A stretch of 64,000 nucleotides of DNA from Aeromonas sobria. Lineage in GTDB: Bacteria > Pseudomonadota > Gammaproteobacteria > Enterobacterales > Aeromonadaceae. The DNA lies in contig NZ_CDBW01000032.1 in NCBI RefSeq assembly GCF_000820145.1, forward strand, positions 186,001-250,000, in the 5' to 3' direction. Under the pieces are notes generated by a model, which made no database searches, was not told the DNA's origin, and saw only the letters and a program-made list of their open reading frames with translations. Both the position numbers and the translations under genes were made by a program. Shown here in pieces: positions 36,701 through 45,210 of the stretch; positions within the stretch are counted from its first letter, which is position 1, and each line of letters opens with the position of its first letter.

Positions 36701-36843
36701 ATGGGCTGAGCTGGGCCGACCCCCTTGCCCGCCTGCCCAAAGCGCGCTGTCTGGCGACCGGCTATTCGTGCCGCAGTCAGGTCAAGCGAATGGAGGGGGA
36801 GAAGCTCAAACATCCATTGCAGGCCCTGCTGGAGCTGCTCTGA
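33766..36843 (+). CDS. ydiJ: YdiJ FAD/Fe-S D-2-hydroxyglutarate dehydrogenase
   Basis: A 1025-residue oxidoreductase: N-terminal FAD-binding type 4 domain (about residues 50-290, with FFPRGGGTGTNGQSLGGG), FAD-oxidase C-terminal domain (about 290-560), then a ferredoxin-like part with CLACKACTSQCP (near 672) and a C-terminal cysteine-rich region with GCCGMAGTYGHD (near 957). E. coli YdiJ (1018 residues) oxidises D-2-hydroxyglutarate. An additional cysteine group CNGNGLC and SPMCPS lies near 585. It is the first gene of a pair overlapping the next gene by one base (TGATG). The ATG at 33766 follows AAGGA. Confidence 0.92.
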   Translation: MIPRLDYQDSLSPATLQFLELLERSAFRGDIEKSYASRLAMATDNSVYQVVPQAVLYPHSADDIAAMLKLAAEPAFASLSFFPRGGGTGTNGQSLGGGIIVDLSRYMNQIMEINLEEGWVRAQAGVVKDQLNAWLKPHGYFFSPDLSTSNRATLGGMINTDASGQGSLVYGKTSDHVLGLKAVLENGDIMATEPLTGERLADKLALENREGEIYRTLYRIGKERRADIEAIFPKLNRFLTGYDLKHLYQPDSDTLDVSRVLCGSEGSLGFITEARLNITLIPRYRTLVNVKYDSFPSALRNAPFMVQAQALSVETVDSRVLGLARADIIWHSVKNLIQDVPGKDLQGLNIVEFADTDEAEHKAKVTELCHRIDALLAKGEAGIIGYQVCDHLPSIETIYTMRKKSVGLLGNAEGRKKPVAFTEDTAVPPESLADFIMEFRALLDAHGLDYGMFGHVDAGVLHVRPALDLCDPEQEVLLRRISDQVVALTAKYGGLMWGEHGKGFRSEYSPAFFGELWEELQRVKGAFDPANRINPGKICIPYGSGAELVSVDGPKRGKYDRQIPLAVRTSYTRAMDCNGNGLCFTFETDSPMCPSVKISRDRRHSPKGRAGLMREWLRQLAQQGFDPLAEEVALQSGGVRFKQLVDKVRNSWAKQRGEYDFSHEVMEAMAGCLACKACTSQCPIKVDVPDFRARFMQLYHGRYLRAPKDYFVGTVESYAPLLAKAPKLVNFFLEKEWAQKATEKSIGMVDVPLLSVPTLAETLHDNRARYFDLPGLERMSAEQRKQVVLIVQDPFTSYYDAPVVRDLVKLVSKLGFQPYLLPFKPNGKPQHIKGFLRAFARTAANSAQFLNKVAALGIPMVGVDPAMVLCYRDEYAKALGSARGDFQVLLPQEWLLSLPADQLPVSADKAKSGEGSDPEPWYLFAHCTEKTAKPSTHGDWSTLFGRFGASLQPVSVGCCGMAGTYGHDVKQVENSKGIYGLSWADPLARLPKARCLATGYSCRSQVKRMEGEKLKHPLQALLELL

Positions 36844-37331
36844 TGTTGCGTTTTCCCAAACGGTTTCGGGTGCCGAAGGCCTATCGGCACCCGCGCTTTT
36901 TGCTGTTGCCTGCCACCCCGGCTCAGGCGGTGGTGGAGTTTGTCGCCATGTTGCGCGAGCGCGAGCAGCTCCATCAGCTGTTTCGCCCGAACGATATCTG
37001 GCCTTCCGCCAACTTCAGCCTGAGCCAGCACCAAGGGGATCTGGAGTGGCAGCAGTCGGAGTTTCTGGCCAAGCGCTCCTTTGCCTATGGTCTATGGAGC
37101 TCAGCTCGAGAGCCGCAATTCTGGGGCGGGGTTTATCTCTATCCTTCGGTGCTGCCGGAGGTAACTGTGGAGCTCTTCTTCTGGAAGGTGGCCGAGGCAC
37201 CCATCACGGATGAGGAGCTGGAGGCGCTGCTGCGCGACTGGCTCGCCAACGTCTGGCAGTGGCCTGAACCCCGGCTACCGGGGCGGCAAGAGTCTTGGGA
37301 CGAGTGGCCCGGGGTGACTTATCCCTGGTGA
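36843..37331 (+). CDS. Uncharacterised protein translationally coupled to ydiJ (GNAT-like?)
   Basis: A 162-residue soluble protein, not recognised with confidence. The ATG shares a base with the ydiJ stop. It is rich in Trp and Pro in the C-terminal part and has the order ANFSLSQHQGDLEWQQSEF, FAYGLWSS, FWGGVYLYPS and ELFFWKV, then a helix and a closing EWPG. This order of strand and helix, with the Phe-Ala-Tyr and Gly-x-Tyr-x-Tyr-Pro-Ser segments, resembles a group of GNAT-fold proteins of unknown substrate, but the acetyl-CoA loop is not clear. It lies between ydiJ and the ydiI-like gene. Confidence 0.7.
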   Translation: MLRFPKRFRVPKAYRHPRFLLLPATPAQAVVEFVAMLREREQLHQLFRPNDIWPSANFSLSQHQGDLEWQQSEFLAKRSFAYGLWSSAREPQFWGGVYLYPSVLPEVTVELFFWKVAEAPITDEELEALLRDWLANVWQWPEPRLPGRQESWDEWPGVTYPW

Positions 37332-37360
37332 TGTCCCGGTTGCTGTTATCACTTATCAAG

Positions 37361-37389
37361 CGGCCCCTTGCTCGGGGCCGTTTGTTTTC
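37361..37389 (+). terminator. Terminator after ydiJ operon
   Basis: CGGCCCC-TTGCTC-GGGGCCG followed by TTTGTTTTC. Confidence 0.88.
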
Positions 37390-37463
37390 TGACCCGGTTG
37401 GCCGATGCTGGGTGTGTCACCCCATCGGCACCAATCCATTACTGATTTAAGGAGTTGCTTGCC

Positions 37464-37925
37464 ATGAGTCACGATATTGCCCCCATCTGGCGTAAACCCA
37501 TGAGTCTGGACGGGCTCAATGCCACCTCTCGCAACACCCTGATGGCCCATCTCGACATCGTCTATACCGCCTTTGGCCCCGATTGGCTGGAAGCGACCAT
37601 GCCGGTGGATCATCGCACCCACCAGCCCCTTGGCATGCTGCATGGCGGCGCGTCTGTGGTATTGGCGGAAACCTTGGGATCGATTGCCGCCAACATGGCG
37701 GTGGGGCCAGATAGCTATTGCGTGGGACTGGAGGTGAATGCCAACCATCTGCGGGCCAAACGGGAAGGGGTGGTCAGCGGGCGTTGCTCACCGCTGCATC
37801 TGGGGGCGACAACTCAGGTGTGGCAGATTGAAATTCGGGATGAACGTGAGCGTTTATTGTGCACCAGCCGACTGACCATGGCAGTGCTCAAACACAAGCG
37901 GGGCAAGGACTCCAGCGAGGAGTGA
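37464..37925 (+). CDS. menI: YdiI/MenI-like hotdog-fold acyl-CoA thioesterase
   Basis: A 153-residue PaaI-type thioesterase that matches E. coli YdiI across most of its length: LEATMPVDHRTHQPLGMLHGGASVVLAETLGS carries the catalytic Glu in the AET segment and the HGG turn, then GLEVNANHLRAKREG and HLGATTQVWQIEI. YdiI/MenI hydrolyses 1,4-dihydroxy-2-naphthoyl-CoA in menaquinone synthesis and other aryl-CoAs. ydiI and ydiJ are also neighbours in E. coli. The ATG at 37464 follows AAGGAG. The last residues are a basic tail. Confidence 0.9.
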   Translation: MSHDIAPIWRKPMSLDGLNATSRNTLMAHLDIVYTAFGPDWLEATMPVDHRTHQPLGMLHGGASVVLAETLGSIAANMAVGPDSYCVGLEVNANHLRAKREGVVSGRCSPLHLGATTQVWQIEIRDERERLLCTSRLTMAVLKHKRGKDSSEE

Positions 37926-38020
37926 TCTGCAATAACGCCCTAAGGGTGCAAAATAAGCAAGCTATAGTCGCCAGATCCCTCTATAATTGCCAACGTCTTG
38001 AGAGGCTTATCACATTTTTC

Positions 38021-38049
38021 AAGACAGCAGAACAAAGTGGCGCTATAAT
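38021..38049 (+). promoter_or_regulatory. Predicted sigma-70 promoter of deaD
   Basis: AAGACA, 17 bases, TATAAT (perfect -10). Start would be near 38056, giving a leader of about 50 bases. A further perfect TATAAT is at 37982-37987 with a poor -35. Confidence 0.6.
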
Positions 38050-38106
38050 CGCCGCCTTTTTGCTATTCCGCGGTGTTTAGCCGCCTGCCTTAATCTGGAA
38101 GAATCT

Positions 38107-39996
38107 ATGTCTGATACCGAACAACTGCCCCTTTTTAGTGAGCTTGGACTGGCCGCGCCTGTATTGAAAGCGCTGCAGGACGTGGGCTATGAGCGCCCGT
38201 CACCGATCCAGGCCGCAGCAATTCCCCACCTGATGGCGGGACACGATCTGCTGGGGCAGGCGCAAACCGGTACAGGGAAGACCGCTGCTTTTGCCTTGCC
38301 TCTTTTATCTCGTCTGGAAGCTGGTAACCGCAACACCCAGGTTTTGGTGTTGGCACCTACCCGTGAACTGGCGCTGCAAGTTGCTGAGGCGTGCCAACGT
38401 TACGCCAAGCACATGCCTGATTTCCACGTTCTGCCTATCTACGGCGGTTCCTCTTACGAAACCCAGACCCGCGCACTGCGTCGTGGCGCTCAGGTTGTTG
38501 TAGGTACTCCTGGCCGTGTGATGGACTTGATCCGTCGCAAGAACCTGGACCTCTCCGGCCTGAAAGCTCTGGTTCTGGACGAAGCTGATGAAATGCTGCG
38601 TATGGGCTTCATCGACGACGTTGACTGGATCATGGACCAGTGCCCGAGCACCCGTCAGGTTGCCCTGTTCTCTGCCACCATGCCGGACCAGATCCGTCGT
38701 GTTGCCCAGAAGCACCTGAAGCAGCCGAAAGAGATCAAGATTGTCTCCAAAACCTCCACTGCCCCGACCATTCGTCAGCGCTACTGGCAGGTAACCGGTC
38801 TGCACAAGCTGGACGCCATGACTCGTCTGCTTGAAGTAGAGCCGTACGAAGCAGTACTGGTCTTTGTGCGTACCAAGAATGCTGCCGAAGAGCTGGCTGG
38901 CAAACTGGCCGCCCGCGGCCACGCTTGTGAAGCGCTGCACGGTGACATCCCGCAGAAGTTGCGTGAGCGTACCGTTGACAAGCTGCGTCAAGGTCAACTG
39001 GACATCCTGATCGCGACCGACGTAGTTGCCCGTGGTCTGGACGTTGAGCGTATCACCCACGTGGTGAACTACGACATCCCTTACGATACCGAATCCTACG
39101 TTCACCGTATCGGCCGTACCGGTCGTGCTGGCCGTAAGGGCGAGGCCATTCTGTTTGTGGCTCCCCGTGAGCGTCGTATGCTGCGTGCCATCGAGCAAGC
39201 AACTCGTCAGGCCATCGAGCCGATGAAGATGCCGAGCACCGAAGACATCAACCAGCACCGTATGACCAAGTTCAAAGAGCGCATTCGTGAAACCATGATG
39301 GGCGAAGAGCTTGAGATCTATCACAACCTGGTGAACGAGCTGATCGAAGAAGATTCTGCCGATCCGCTGGAACTGGCTGCCGCACTGGCCAAGCTGGTTC
39401 AGGGTGACCAACCGCTGCTGCTGGATGACTCCATCCCTGATCCGCTGCTAAACGCCAGCAATGATCGCGGTGGTCGTGACTTTGAACGTCGCGATGGTGG
39501 CCGTGATTTTGGTGGTCGTGACTTCGCTGACCGTGGTGATCGTCCTGCCCGTCGTATGCCTTCCCTCGAGCCGCGTCCGTTGAAAGACAACCCGGATGTC
39601 GAGATGGAGCGCTACCGCGTAGACGTGGGTGCTAACCACGGTGTCAAGCCGGGCCAGATCGTTGGCGCTATCGCTAACGAAGCGAACATCGAGAGCCGTT
39701 TCATCGGTAACATCGACATCGCTGATGACTTCTCCACCGTTGATCTGCCGAAGGGTATGACCGGCGACGTGCTGGAAGTGATCAAGAAAGCTCGCGTTTG
39801 TCAGCGTCCGCTGCAGATCAGCCGCTACACCGAAGTACCTGCCGGTAGCAACACTGCCAGCCGTCCGCCGCGCAGCGATCGTCCTTTCAACAAGGATCGT
39901 CGTCCGAGTGGTGACCGCCCGTTCAATAAGGGTGGGGATCGCCGTGAAGGTGGTGCTGACAAGCGTAAATTCGGTGGCAAGCGCCGCGAAGGTTAA
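38107..39996 (+). CDS. deaD: DEAD-box cold-shock RNA helicase DeaD/CsdA
   Basis: A 629-residue helicase. Motifs in order: Q motif (ERPSPIQAAAIP), I AQTGTGKT (52-59), Ia PTRELALQ, II DEAD (158-161), III SAT, IV VFVRTK, V ATDVVARGLD, VI HRIGRTGRAG. After the helicase core comes a dimerisation region, then an RG- and RD-rich linker (residues about 455-480) and a DbpA-type RNA-binding domain (about 490-560), ending in a basic arginine-rich tail. Acts in ribosome assembly and mRNA turnover at low temperature. Codon choice shifts to favoured GGT, CGT and GCT codons compared with neighbours, in line with high expression. Confidence 0.97.
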   Translation: MSDTEQLPLFSELGLAAPVLKALQDVGYERPSPIQAAAIPHLMAGHDLLGQAQTGTGKTAAFALPLLSRLEAGNRNTQVLVLAPTRELALQVAEACQRYAKHMPDFHVLPIYGGSSYETQTRALRRGAQVVVGTPGRVMDLIRRKNLDLSGLKALVLDEADEMLRMGFIDDVDWIMDQCPSTRQVALFSATMPDQIRRVAQKHLKQPKEIKIVSKTSTAPTIRQRYWQVTGLHKLDAMTRLLEVEPYEAVLVFVRTKNAAEELAGKLAARGHACEALHGDIPQKLRERTVDKLRQGQLDILIATDVVARGLDVERITHVVNYDIPYDTESYVHRIGRTGRAGRKGEAILFVAPRERRMLRAIEQATRQAIEPMKMPSTEDINQHRMTKFKERIRETMMGEELEIYHNLVNELIEEDSADPLELAAALAKLVQGDQPLLLDDSIPDPLLNASNDRGGRDFERRDGGRDFGGRDFADRGDRPARRMPSLEPRPLKDNPDVEMERYRVDVGANHGVKPGQIVGAIANEANIESRFIGNIDIADDFSTVDLPKGMTGDVLEVIKKARVCQRPLQISRYTEVPAGSNTASRPPRSDRPFNKDRRPSGDRPFNKGGDRREGGADKRKFGGKRREG

Positions 39997-40012
39997 TTGC
40001 TGACCCAGTGAT

Positions 40013-40042
40013 AAAAAGGCCGCTCATCGAGCGGCTTTTTTT
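40013..40042 (+). terminator. Terminator of deaD
   Basis: AAAAAGGCCGCTC-ATC-GAGCGGCTTTTT followed by more T residues. Confidence 0.95.
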
Positions 40043-40491
40043 ATGGCTGCAGTTTGCCCCGGGTTAGCACAACACCATCAAACGGGCCATGGTTTGAGCC
40101 CATGGCTACCGCGTTCGGAGGTGTTGTGTCTGTGTATATAAGCCCTGTTTCAGGGCGGTTGTGGTGCTATCTGGCGTAAACAGTCGTTCTGCTACAGAGG
40201 CTTCTGGGCTGCGGTTGTTCTTATTACCGAGAGTCCTGAGAGTGGCGAAAGCCGTGTGTGCGAAGAGCTGCGATATCTGTCATATGGGCAGCCAGAAGAA
40301 AAGAGAAGAGAAGAGCAATATCTATGGTTTTCAGCTCAGGCTGTGGCATTCCTTGTTCAAGTGATTGCTGAACAGAGTGCTGGGCAACTTGGGAGACCGG
40401 GATCCGTGGCGGTGAGCTGATGGCTTCGATGTCATATCTGACCGACGGTTTTTATTACGGTCGAGCTTGGCCATTGGTTAGCGCGAATGAA
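40043..40491. other. Non-coding gap after deaD with possible structured RNA
   Basis: About 450 bp with no credible gene. At 40068-40128 a 9-bp inverted repeat (CACAACACC / GGTGTTGTG) closes a 43-base interior that can form its own stem (GGGC/GCCC or CAAAC/GTTTG). It is followed at 40142-40156 by a GCCCTG-TTT-CAGGGC hairpin. A TATATAA sequence lies at 40135-40141. The remainder shows nothing recognisable. Candidate small RNA or relic. Confidence 0.4.
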
Positions 40492-40515
40492 GAAGGCGAC
40501 CCTGAGGTCGCCTTC
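40492..40515 (-). terminator. Terminator of the Na+/H+ antiporter gene
   Basis: GAAGGCGACC-CTGA-GGTCGCCTTC, 35 bases past the stop on the minus strand. The tail after the stem on the minus strand is TTCATTCGC, so termination efficiency is uncertain. Confidence 0.7.
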
Positions 40516-40549
40516 GTTTTATGTATCGTGCTTTGGTCAGATATGCGGG

Positions 40550-41872
40550 TCAGAGCACCATGGCTGCCACCCAGCCGAACAGGATGAGCGGAATATTGTA
40601 GTGAATAAAGGTGGGCACCACGCTGTCCCAGATATGGTCGTGCTGGCCATCGGCGTTGAGGCCGGAGGTGGGGCCCAGGGTCGAGTCGGAGGCCGGTGAA
40701 CCGGCATCCCCCAGCGCGCCTGCGGTACCGACCAGTGCGATGATTGCCATCGGGGAGAAGCCCAGTTGTAGACAGAGCGGCACATAGATGGTGGCAATGA
40801 TGGGCACGGTGGAGAAGGAAGAACCGATCCCCATGGTGATCAGCAGGCCCACTAGCAGCATCAGGAAGGCTGCGATGCCCTTGTGTTGGCCGATGCCGGA
40901 GGCGACCACCTCGACCAGACTATCGACCCCGTGGGTCGCCTTCATCACGGCCGCAAAGCCGGCGGCGGAGATCATAATGAAGCCGATCAGCGACATCATC
41001 CGCACCCCCTGGGTGAAGGCATCCTGGCTTTCGCGAAACTTGATGACGCCACCGCAGGTGAAGATGACAAAACCGGCCAGCGCACCCAGTACGATGCTGT
41101 TGGTCATCAGTTGCAGCCCCAGCGCCACGCCAATGGCCAGCAGGGCGACCCAGATATGGGTGAGATTGAGTTCAACGGTCTCTGGTTCGGCTTCCAAGAT
41201 CTTGGCCAGATCGTATTGGCGGGGTTTGCGATAGCTGATGAACACTGCGATGAGCAGGCCCAGCACCATGCCGCAGACCGGAATGGCCATGGCCAGCGGG
41301 ATCTGGCCGGAGGTGATCGGCACGCCGTTATCGATCAAGTTCTTGGCCAGAATATTGTTCAGGAAGATGCCGCCAAAGCCAACCGGCAGCACCATATAGG
41401 TGGCGGTCAGGCCAAAGGTGAGGACACAGGCGACCTGACGACGGTCGATCTGCATCTGCGCCATCACATGCAACAGCGGCGGGATCAGAATGGGGATAAA
41501 GGCGATATGAACCGGGATCAGGTTCTGGGACGAGATAGCCACGGCCAGCACGGAAGAGAGCAGCAGGGTTTTGACCCACATAATACGGGTCGAGCTGGCA
41601 TCTTTGCCCAATTGGCTGATCACCTTGCGGGCCAGCAGGTCAGTGATCCCGGAGCGGGAGATGGCGACGGCGAAAGCACCCAGCATGGCGTAGGAGAGCG
41701 CAATCTCGGCGCCACCGCCCAGGCCACCACTGAAGGTGGTGAGGGTCTCTGTCAACGACAATCCCCCGACCAGGCCGCCCGCAATGGCGCCCAGCGCCAG
41801 CGAGACCACCACATTGATCCGCAGCAGACTGAGCACCAGCATCAGTCCGACTGCGATAACAACTGGATTCAT
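40550..41872 (-). CDS. Na+/H+ antiporter family protein (NhaC/YuiF type)
   Basis: A 440-residue inner-membrane protein with about eleven to twelve hydrophobic segments. Conserved segments include [78 protein letters not shown] and [17 protein letters not shown]. They fit the two-domain Na+/H+ antiporter family of the ion-transporter superfamily, with relatives in vibrios (annotated NhaC) and YuiF in Bacillus. Some members carry amino acids, so the substrate is an inference. Single gene with its own terminator. Confidence 0.8.
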   Translation of the reverse strand: MNPVVIAVGLMLVLSLLRINVVVSLALGAIAGGLVGGLSLTETLTTFSGGLGGGAEIALSYAMLGAFAVAISRSGITDLLARKVISQLGKDASSTRIMWVKTLLLSSVLAVAISSQNLIPVHIAFIPILIPPLLHVMAQMQIDRRQVACVLTFGLTATYMVLPVGFGGIFLNNILAKNLIDNGVPITSGQIPLAMAIPVCGMVLGLLIAVFISYRKPRQYDLAKILEAEPETVELNLTHIWVALLAIGVALGLQLMTNSIVLGALAGFVIFTCGGVIKFRESQDAFTQGVRMMSLIGFIMISAAGFAAVMKATHGVDSLVEVVASGIGQHKGIAAFLMLLVGLLITMGIGSSFSTVPIIATIYVPLCLQLGFSPMAIIALVGTAGALGDAGSPASDSTLGPTSGLNADGQHDHIWDSVVPTFIHYNIPLILFGWVAAMVL

Positions 41873-42101
41873 TTGATTTCCTTATAGTTTGTTATTGCTG
41901 TCTGTCATGTGAAGGGGAGTTAGTTTGCGAAAAATGTGACAAATGTCGAGAAAAAAATCAGTCAACCCCCTCATATCGCAGCAGCATCTGGCGCAAGGTT
42001 GATCAACATGAGGGTTTGTGACCTGTTTGTCTCCGTGTATCGCGCGCGCAGCGGTTGATAGTGAGGTGATTTCCGGTGCGCCGCGCAATCAATCACTTTC
42101 C

Positions 42102-42133
42102 AAAAAAGCGAAGGCTGCCAGTGGCAGCCTTCG
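42102..42133 (-). terminator. Terminator of rnt
   Basis: Minus strand: CGAAGGCTGCC-ACT-GGCAGCCTTCG, then CTTTTTTGG; six bases past the rnt stop. Confidence 0.93.
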
Positions 42134-42138
42134 TCCGT

Positions 42139-42816
42139 TTATTCCTGCCCCTCATGGTCGGCAGGGGCATCCGGCGTGTTGTCATCCGGATGAGCTGGCG
42201 GCCAGCCCCCCATGCTCTTCCAGCGGTTGACGATATGACAGAACAGCTCGGTGGTACGTTCAGTGTCATAGAGGGCAGAGTGCGCCTCTTTATTGTCAAA
42301 TGGGATGCGGGCGCTCTGGCACGCCTTGGCCAGCACGGTCTGACCCAGCGCCAGCCCGGAGAGGGCGGCGGTATCGAAGGTGGCAAACGGGTGGAACGGA
42401 TTGCGCTTGAGGCCAGCCCGTTCGGCGGCGGCCATCACAAAGCCGTGATCGAAGGTGGCGTTGTGGGCCACTATGATGGCGCGGCCGCAATCCTGCTCCT
42501 TCATCCCTTTGCGGATCCCCTTGAAGATCTCGGTCAGTGCCTCTTTTTCCGAGACTGCGCCACGCAACGGGTTGTAGGGATCGATGCCAGTGAACTCCAG
42601 TGCGGCCTTTTCCAGGTTGGCCCCTTCGAAGGGCTCGACATGAAAGTGGAATACCTGATCGGGAACGAGCCAGCCCTGCTCATCCATTTTCAGGGTGTAA
42701 GCGGCGATTTCGAGCAGGGCATCGGTCTTGGCATTGAACCCGGCTGTTTCAACATCGATGACGACGGGATAAAAACCACGGAAACGGCCCTTGAGGGTAT
42801 GAACTGCGTCGGTCAT
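42139..42816 (-). CDS. rnt: Ribonuclease T
   Basis: A 225-residue DEDDh exonuclease. ExoI is VIDVETAGF (Asp21, Glu23), ExoII has [10 protein letters not shown], and Exo[13 protein letters not shown], all with the expected His and Asp. RNase T trims the 3' ends of tRNA and other stable RNAs and turns over tRNA-CCA ends as a dimer. The start at 42816 gives the family N-terminus ([19 protein letters not shown]); an upstream in-frame ATG at 42885 would add 23 non-conserved residues. Confidence 0.96.
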   Translation of the reverse strand: MTDAVHTLKGRFRGFYPVVIDVETAGFNAKTDALLEIAAYTLKMDEQGWLVPDQVFHFHVEPFEGANLEKAALEFTGIDPYNPLRGAVSEKEALTEIFKGIRKGMKEQDCGRAIIVAHNATFDHGFVMAAAERAGLKRNPFHPFATFDTAALSGLALGQTVLAKACQSARIPFDNKEAHSALYDTERTTELFCHIVNRWKSMGGWPPAHPDDNTPDAPADHEGQE

Positions 42817-42915
42817 GGGATCTCGGTCGGGATAAAATGAGGCGGCATTATGGCAAAAAAGCACAGGCTTGTCCTCCCATCCCACGCAGGATGCCGCGCC
42901 AAGATGGCGCCGGAG

Positions 42916-43638
42916 TCAATATCTGTGCAGCCACCAGCGGGCGGCAATCAGCGCGGTGAGCGTGCCAAGCAGGGCGCTGGCCAGCACATCCGCTGGCCAG
43001 TGCATCCCCATCACCATGCGCGACATGCCAACCCCCAGGGCCCACAGTGGCAACAGCCAGACCCCAGTGGGGGCGCGGGCCAGCCAGATCAGACCAAAAA
43101 ATTGGGCCAGGCTGATGGCGGCGATACTGTGGCCAGAAGGGAAGGCGTAATTCACCTCCTTTTGCCAGTGGTGGCCGAGCCACTCGGGCAGGGCCAGCAA
43201 CTGGCTGGCGGCGTGAACCTGTTCGCTGCGCACATCGACACTACTGGCGTAGAAGCTCTTGATGGCCGGGATCAGCGCCTGACTCTCCAGCCAGAGCAGG
43301 TAGGGTCTGGGCTCTTCGGTCAGGTGTTTGATCTGGCTCTTGAGCACCCAGTCGCTGGCAAGCAGGGCCGCCAGTGCGCACCCTAGCGCAATAAAGGGCG
43401 CCAGCTCCAGTTTGAGTTTGTAGCGGGTCAGCAGCAGCAAGAGGGCGCCACTGACCCCGATCCCGGGAATATCGACCATGCGGGTGAGGGCGTATGACCA
43501 CCATAACCAGCCAGATTGCAGGGAGCCGGTCAGAAAAGGCTGCCAGGGCAGCGTGGCGAGTAGCAGCAGGGGCAGGGTTAGCAGGGCTGTGAAGCCGAGC
43601 ACCTGGCTGCGAGAGAGTGACGTTGTGCAAGGAGGCAT
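42916..43638 (-). CDS. pgpB: PAP2-family phosphatase (PgpB-like)
   Basis: A 240-residue membrane phosphatase with about six hydrophobic segments. The three PAP2 catalytic motifs are intact: KSQIKHLTEEPRP, the NYAFPSGHS loop, and SRMVMGMHWPADVL. The stretch between motifs 1 and 2 has the long periplasmic loop of PgpB, which dephosphorylates phosphatidylglycerophosphate and undecaprenyl pyrophosphate. It ends in basic residues (ARWWLHRY). Single gene, 99 bp upstream of rnt on the same strand and divergent from pdxB. Confidence 0.9.
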   Translation of the reverse strand: MPPCTTSLSRSQVLGFTALLTLPLLLLATLPWQPFLTGSLQSGWLWWSYALTRMVDIPGIGVSGALLLLLTRYKLKLELAPFIALGCALAALLASDWVLKSQIKHLTEEPRPYLLWLESQALIPAIKSFYASSVDVRSEQVHAASQLLALPEWLGHHWQKEVNYAFPSGHSIAAISLAQFFGLIWLARAPTGVWLLPLWALGVGMSRMVMGMHWPADVLASALLGTLTALIAARWWLHRY

Positions 43639-43894
43639 GGTCGTTGGGCGCTAGTGAGAAAGTGGCGCATTGTGCCATTAGCCGATCTACGGGCAAAGTC
43701 GGGCGGATGATTTGTTACCTCTGCTTACATATTTGCGACCCGATCCCGAGCCCGGAGCGGGTTATCTGCTGCTTGTGGCGCTGCGATGAGGGAATGTCGC
43801 GCCCTTTCACCGCTGATTGCATCACAGGCTGAAATCTCGGGCGGCTTTGCGCTAGAATGGCGCCCCCGTGGCGGTTGTGACCAAAGAGAGCCCG

Positions 43895-45016
43895 ATGAAG
43901 ATAGTCGTTGATGAGAATATGCCCCATGCTGTCGAGCTGTTTGCCGAATTTGGCGAGGTGGTCGCCTTGCCCGGACGGCAGATGCAGGCCCGCGATCTGC
44001 TGGATGCCGATGTGCTGCTGGTGCGTTCGGTCACCCGCGTCAACGGCGATTTGCTGGCGACCAGCCCTAAACTCGGGTTTGTCGGCACCGCCACCATAGG
44101 TACCGACCATGTGGACAAGGCCCTGCTGGCGAGCCGCAATATTCCCTTCTTCAGCGCCCCCGGTTGCAACAAGTATTCGGTGGGGGATTATGTGCTCTCC
44201 GCCCTGCTGGTGCTGGCTGAGCGCTATGAACTTGACCTCTCGGCCATGTCCCTGGCGGTGGTTGGCGCGGGTAATACCGGTGAGTGCGTGGCTGGCAAGG
44301 CCCAAGCGCTCGGCATGCGGGTGCTGCGCTGCGATCCCCCCAAGGCGCGGGATAATCCCGCCGGCGGCTTTGTCGATTATCACACTGCGCTTAAGGCCGA
44401 CATCGTCAGCTTTCACGTGCCCATCACTCGTGAGGGCGCTGATGCCACTTATCACTTGCTCGATGAGCAGGCGATTGCGGCGCGCCCGGCAGGGCAGATC
44501 CTGATCAACGCCTCACGAGGTGAGGTGTGGGATAACCGGGCCCTGCTGGCACGCCAGCTGAGCGATGAGCCTTTGCGACTGGTGATGGATGTGTGGGAGA
44601 ACGAGCCCGAGCCACTGGCAGAGCTGGTACCCCATACCGAGATTGCCACCCCCCATATCGCCGGTTACAGCCTGGAGGGGAAGGCGCGCGGCACCTGGAT
44701 GCTCTATCAGGCGCTCTGCCAGCAGCTGGGGCGCCAGCCGCGTCAGGATTTGAGTCAGTTGTTGCCTGCCCCCGATGTGCAGGCGGTGGTGCCGGGCCGC
44801 GCGCCGGATCAGGCGCTGATCAAGCAGCTGGTGCATCTGGTCTATGACGTGCGCCGTGATGATGCCCGTTTCCGGGCCCGACTCGGCCTGCCTGGCAGCT
44901 TTGACGAGCAGCGCAAACACTATCCAGAGCGCCGTGAACTATCCTCCCTGCAGGTTGAGGGGGCGTTTGCCAACCAAGGGCTGGGCGAGCTGGGATTTGC
45001 GCTATCACGCCCCTGA
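43895..45016 (+). CDS. pdxB: Erythronate-4-phosphate dehydrogenase
   Basis: A 373-residue D-2-hydroxyacid dehydrogenase, second step of the pyridoxal 5'-phosphate pathway. The N-terminus KIVVDENMPHA is diagnostic of PdxB. VVGAGNTGECVAGKAQALGM binds NAD, and later LINASRGEVWDN, VWENEPEP and TPHIAGYSLEGKARGT carry the catalytic Arg, Glu and His. A C-terminal dimerisation domain of about 90 residues follows. The ATG at 43895 is chosen because conservation starts there. First gene of the pdxB-asd-fimV-truA-accD-folC-dedD series, the same order as E. coli pdxB-usg-truA-(dedA)-accD-folC-dedD. Confidence 0.96.
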   Translation: MKIVVDENMPHAVELFAEFGEVVALPGRQMQARDLLDADVLLVRSVTRVNGDLLATSPKLGFVGTATIGTDHVDKALLASRNIPFFSAPGCNKYSVGDYVLSALLVLAERYELDLSAMSLAVVGAGNTGECVAGKAQALGMRVLRCDPPKARDNPAGGFVDYHTALKADIVSFHVPITREGADATYHLLDEQAIAARPAGQILINASRGEVWDNRALLARQLSDEPLRLVMDVWENEPEPLAELVPHTEIATPHIAGYSLEGKARGTWMLYQALCQQLGRQPRQDLSQLLPAPDVQAVVPGRAPDQALIKQLVHLVYDVRRDDARFRARLGLPGSFDEQRKHYPERRELSSLQVEGAFANQGLGELGFALSRP

Positions 45017-45087
45017 GTCGGGGCTTTTATGATTTGAAAGATAACTGGCAGGTGTGAGCTGTTCGTGCCACATCGCCGCCATTTTTA

Positions 45088-45121
45088 CTGTTCCGGCGCA
45101 GCGTCTTCTGCGCCGGAACAG
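45088..45121 (+). other. Perfect 13-bp inverted repeat between pdxB and asd
   Basis: CTGTTCCGGCGCA (45088-45100), eight-base loop, TGCGCCGGAACAG (45109-45121). No T-tract follows. It would form a very stable hairpin in a pdxB-asd transcript. Confidence 0.7.
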
Positions 45122-45210
45122 CCATCTCAGGCGAGGGCGTCTCGATCCAGGAGGCCCTGCCGACCATGGCGCCAGCCGGTGCCATTGCAGCATTATCAGA
45201 GGAGAACAGA

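Noticed and set aside
40161..40364. 67-codon frame in the deaD-antiporter gap
   Set aside because: No ribosome-binding site or recognisable product; likely chance.
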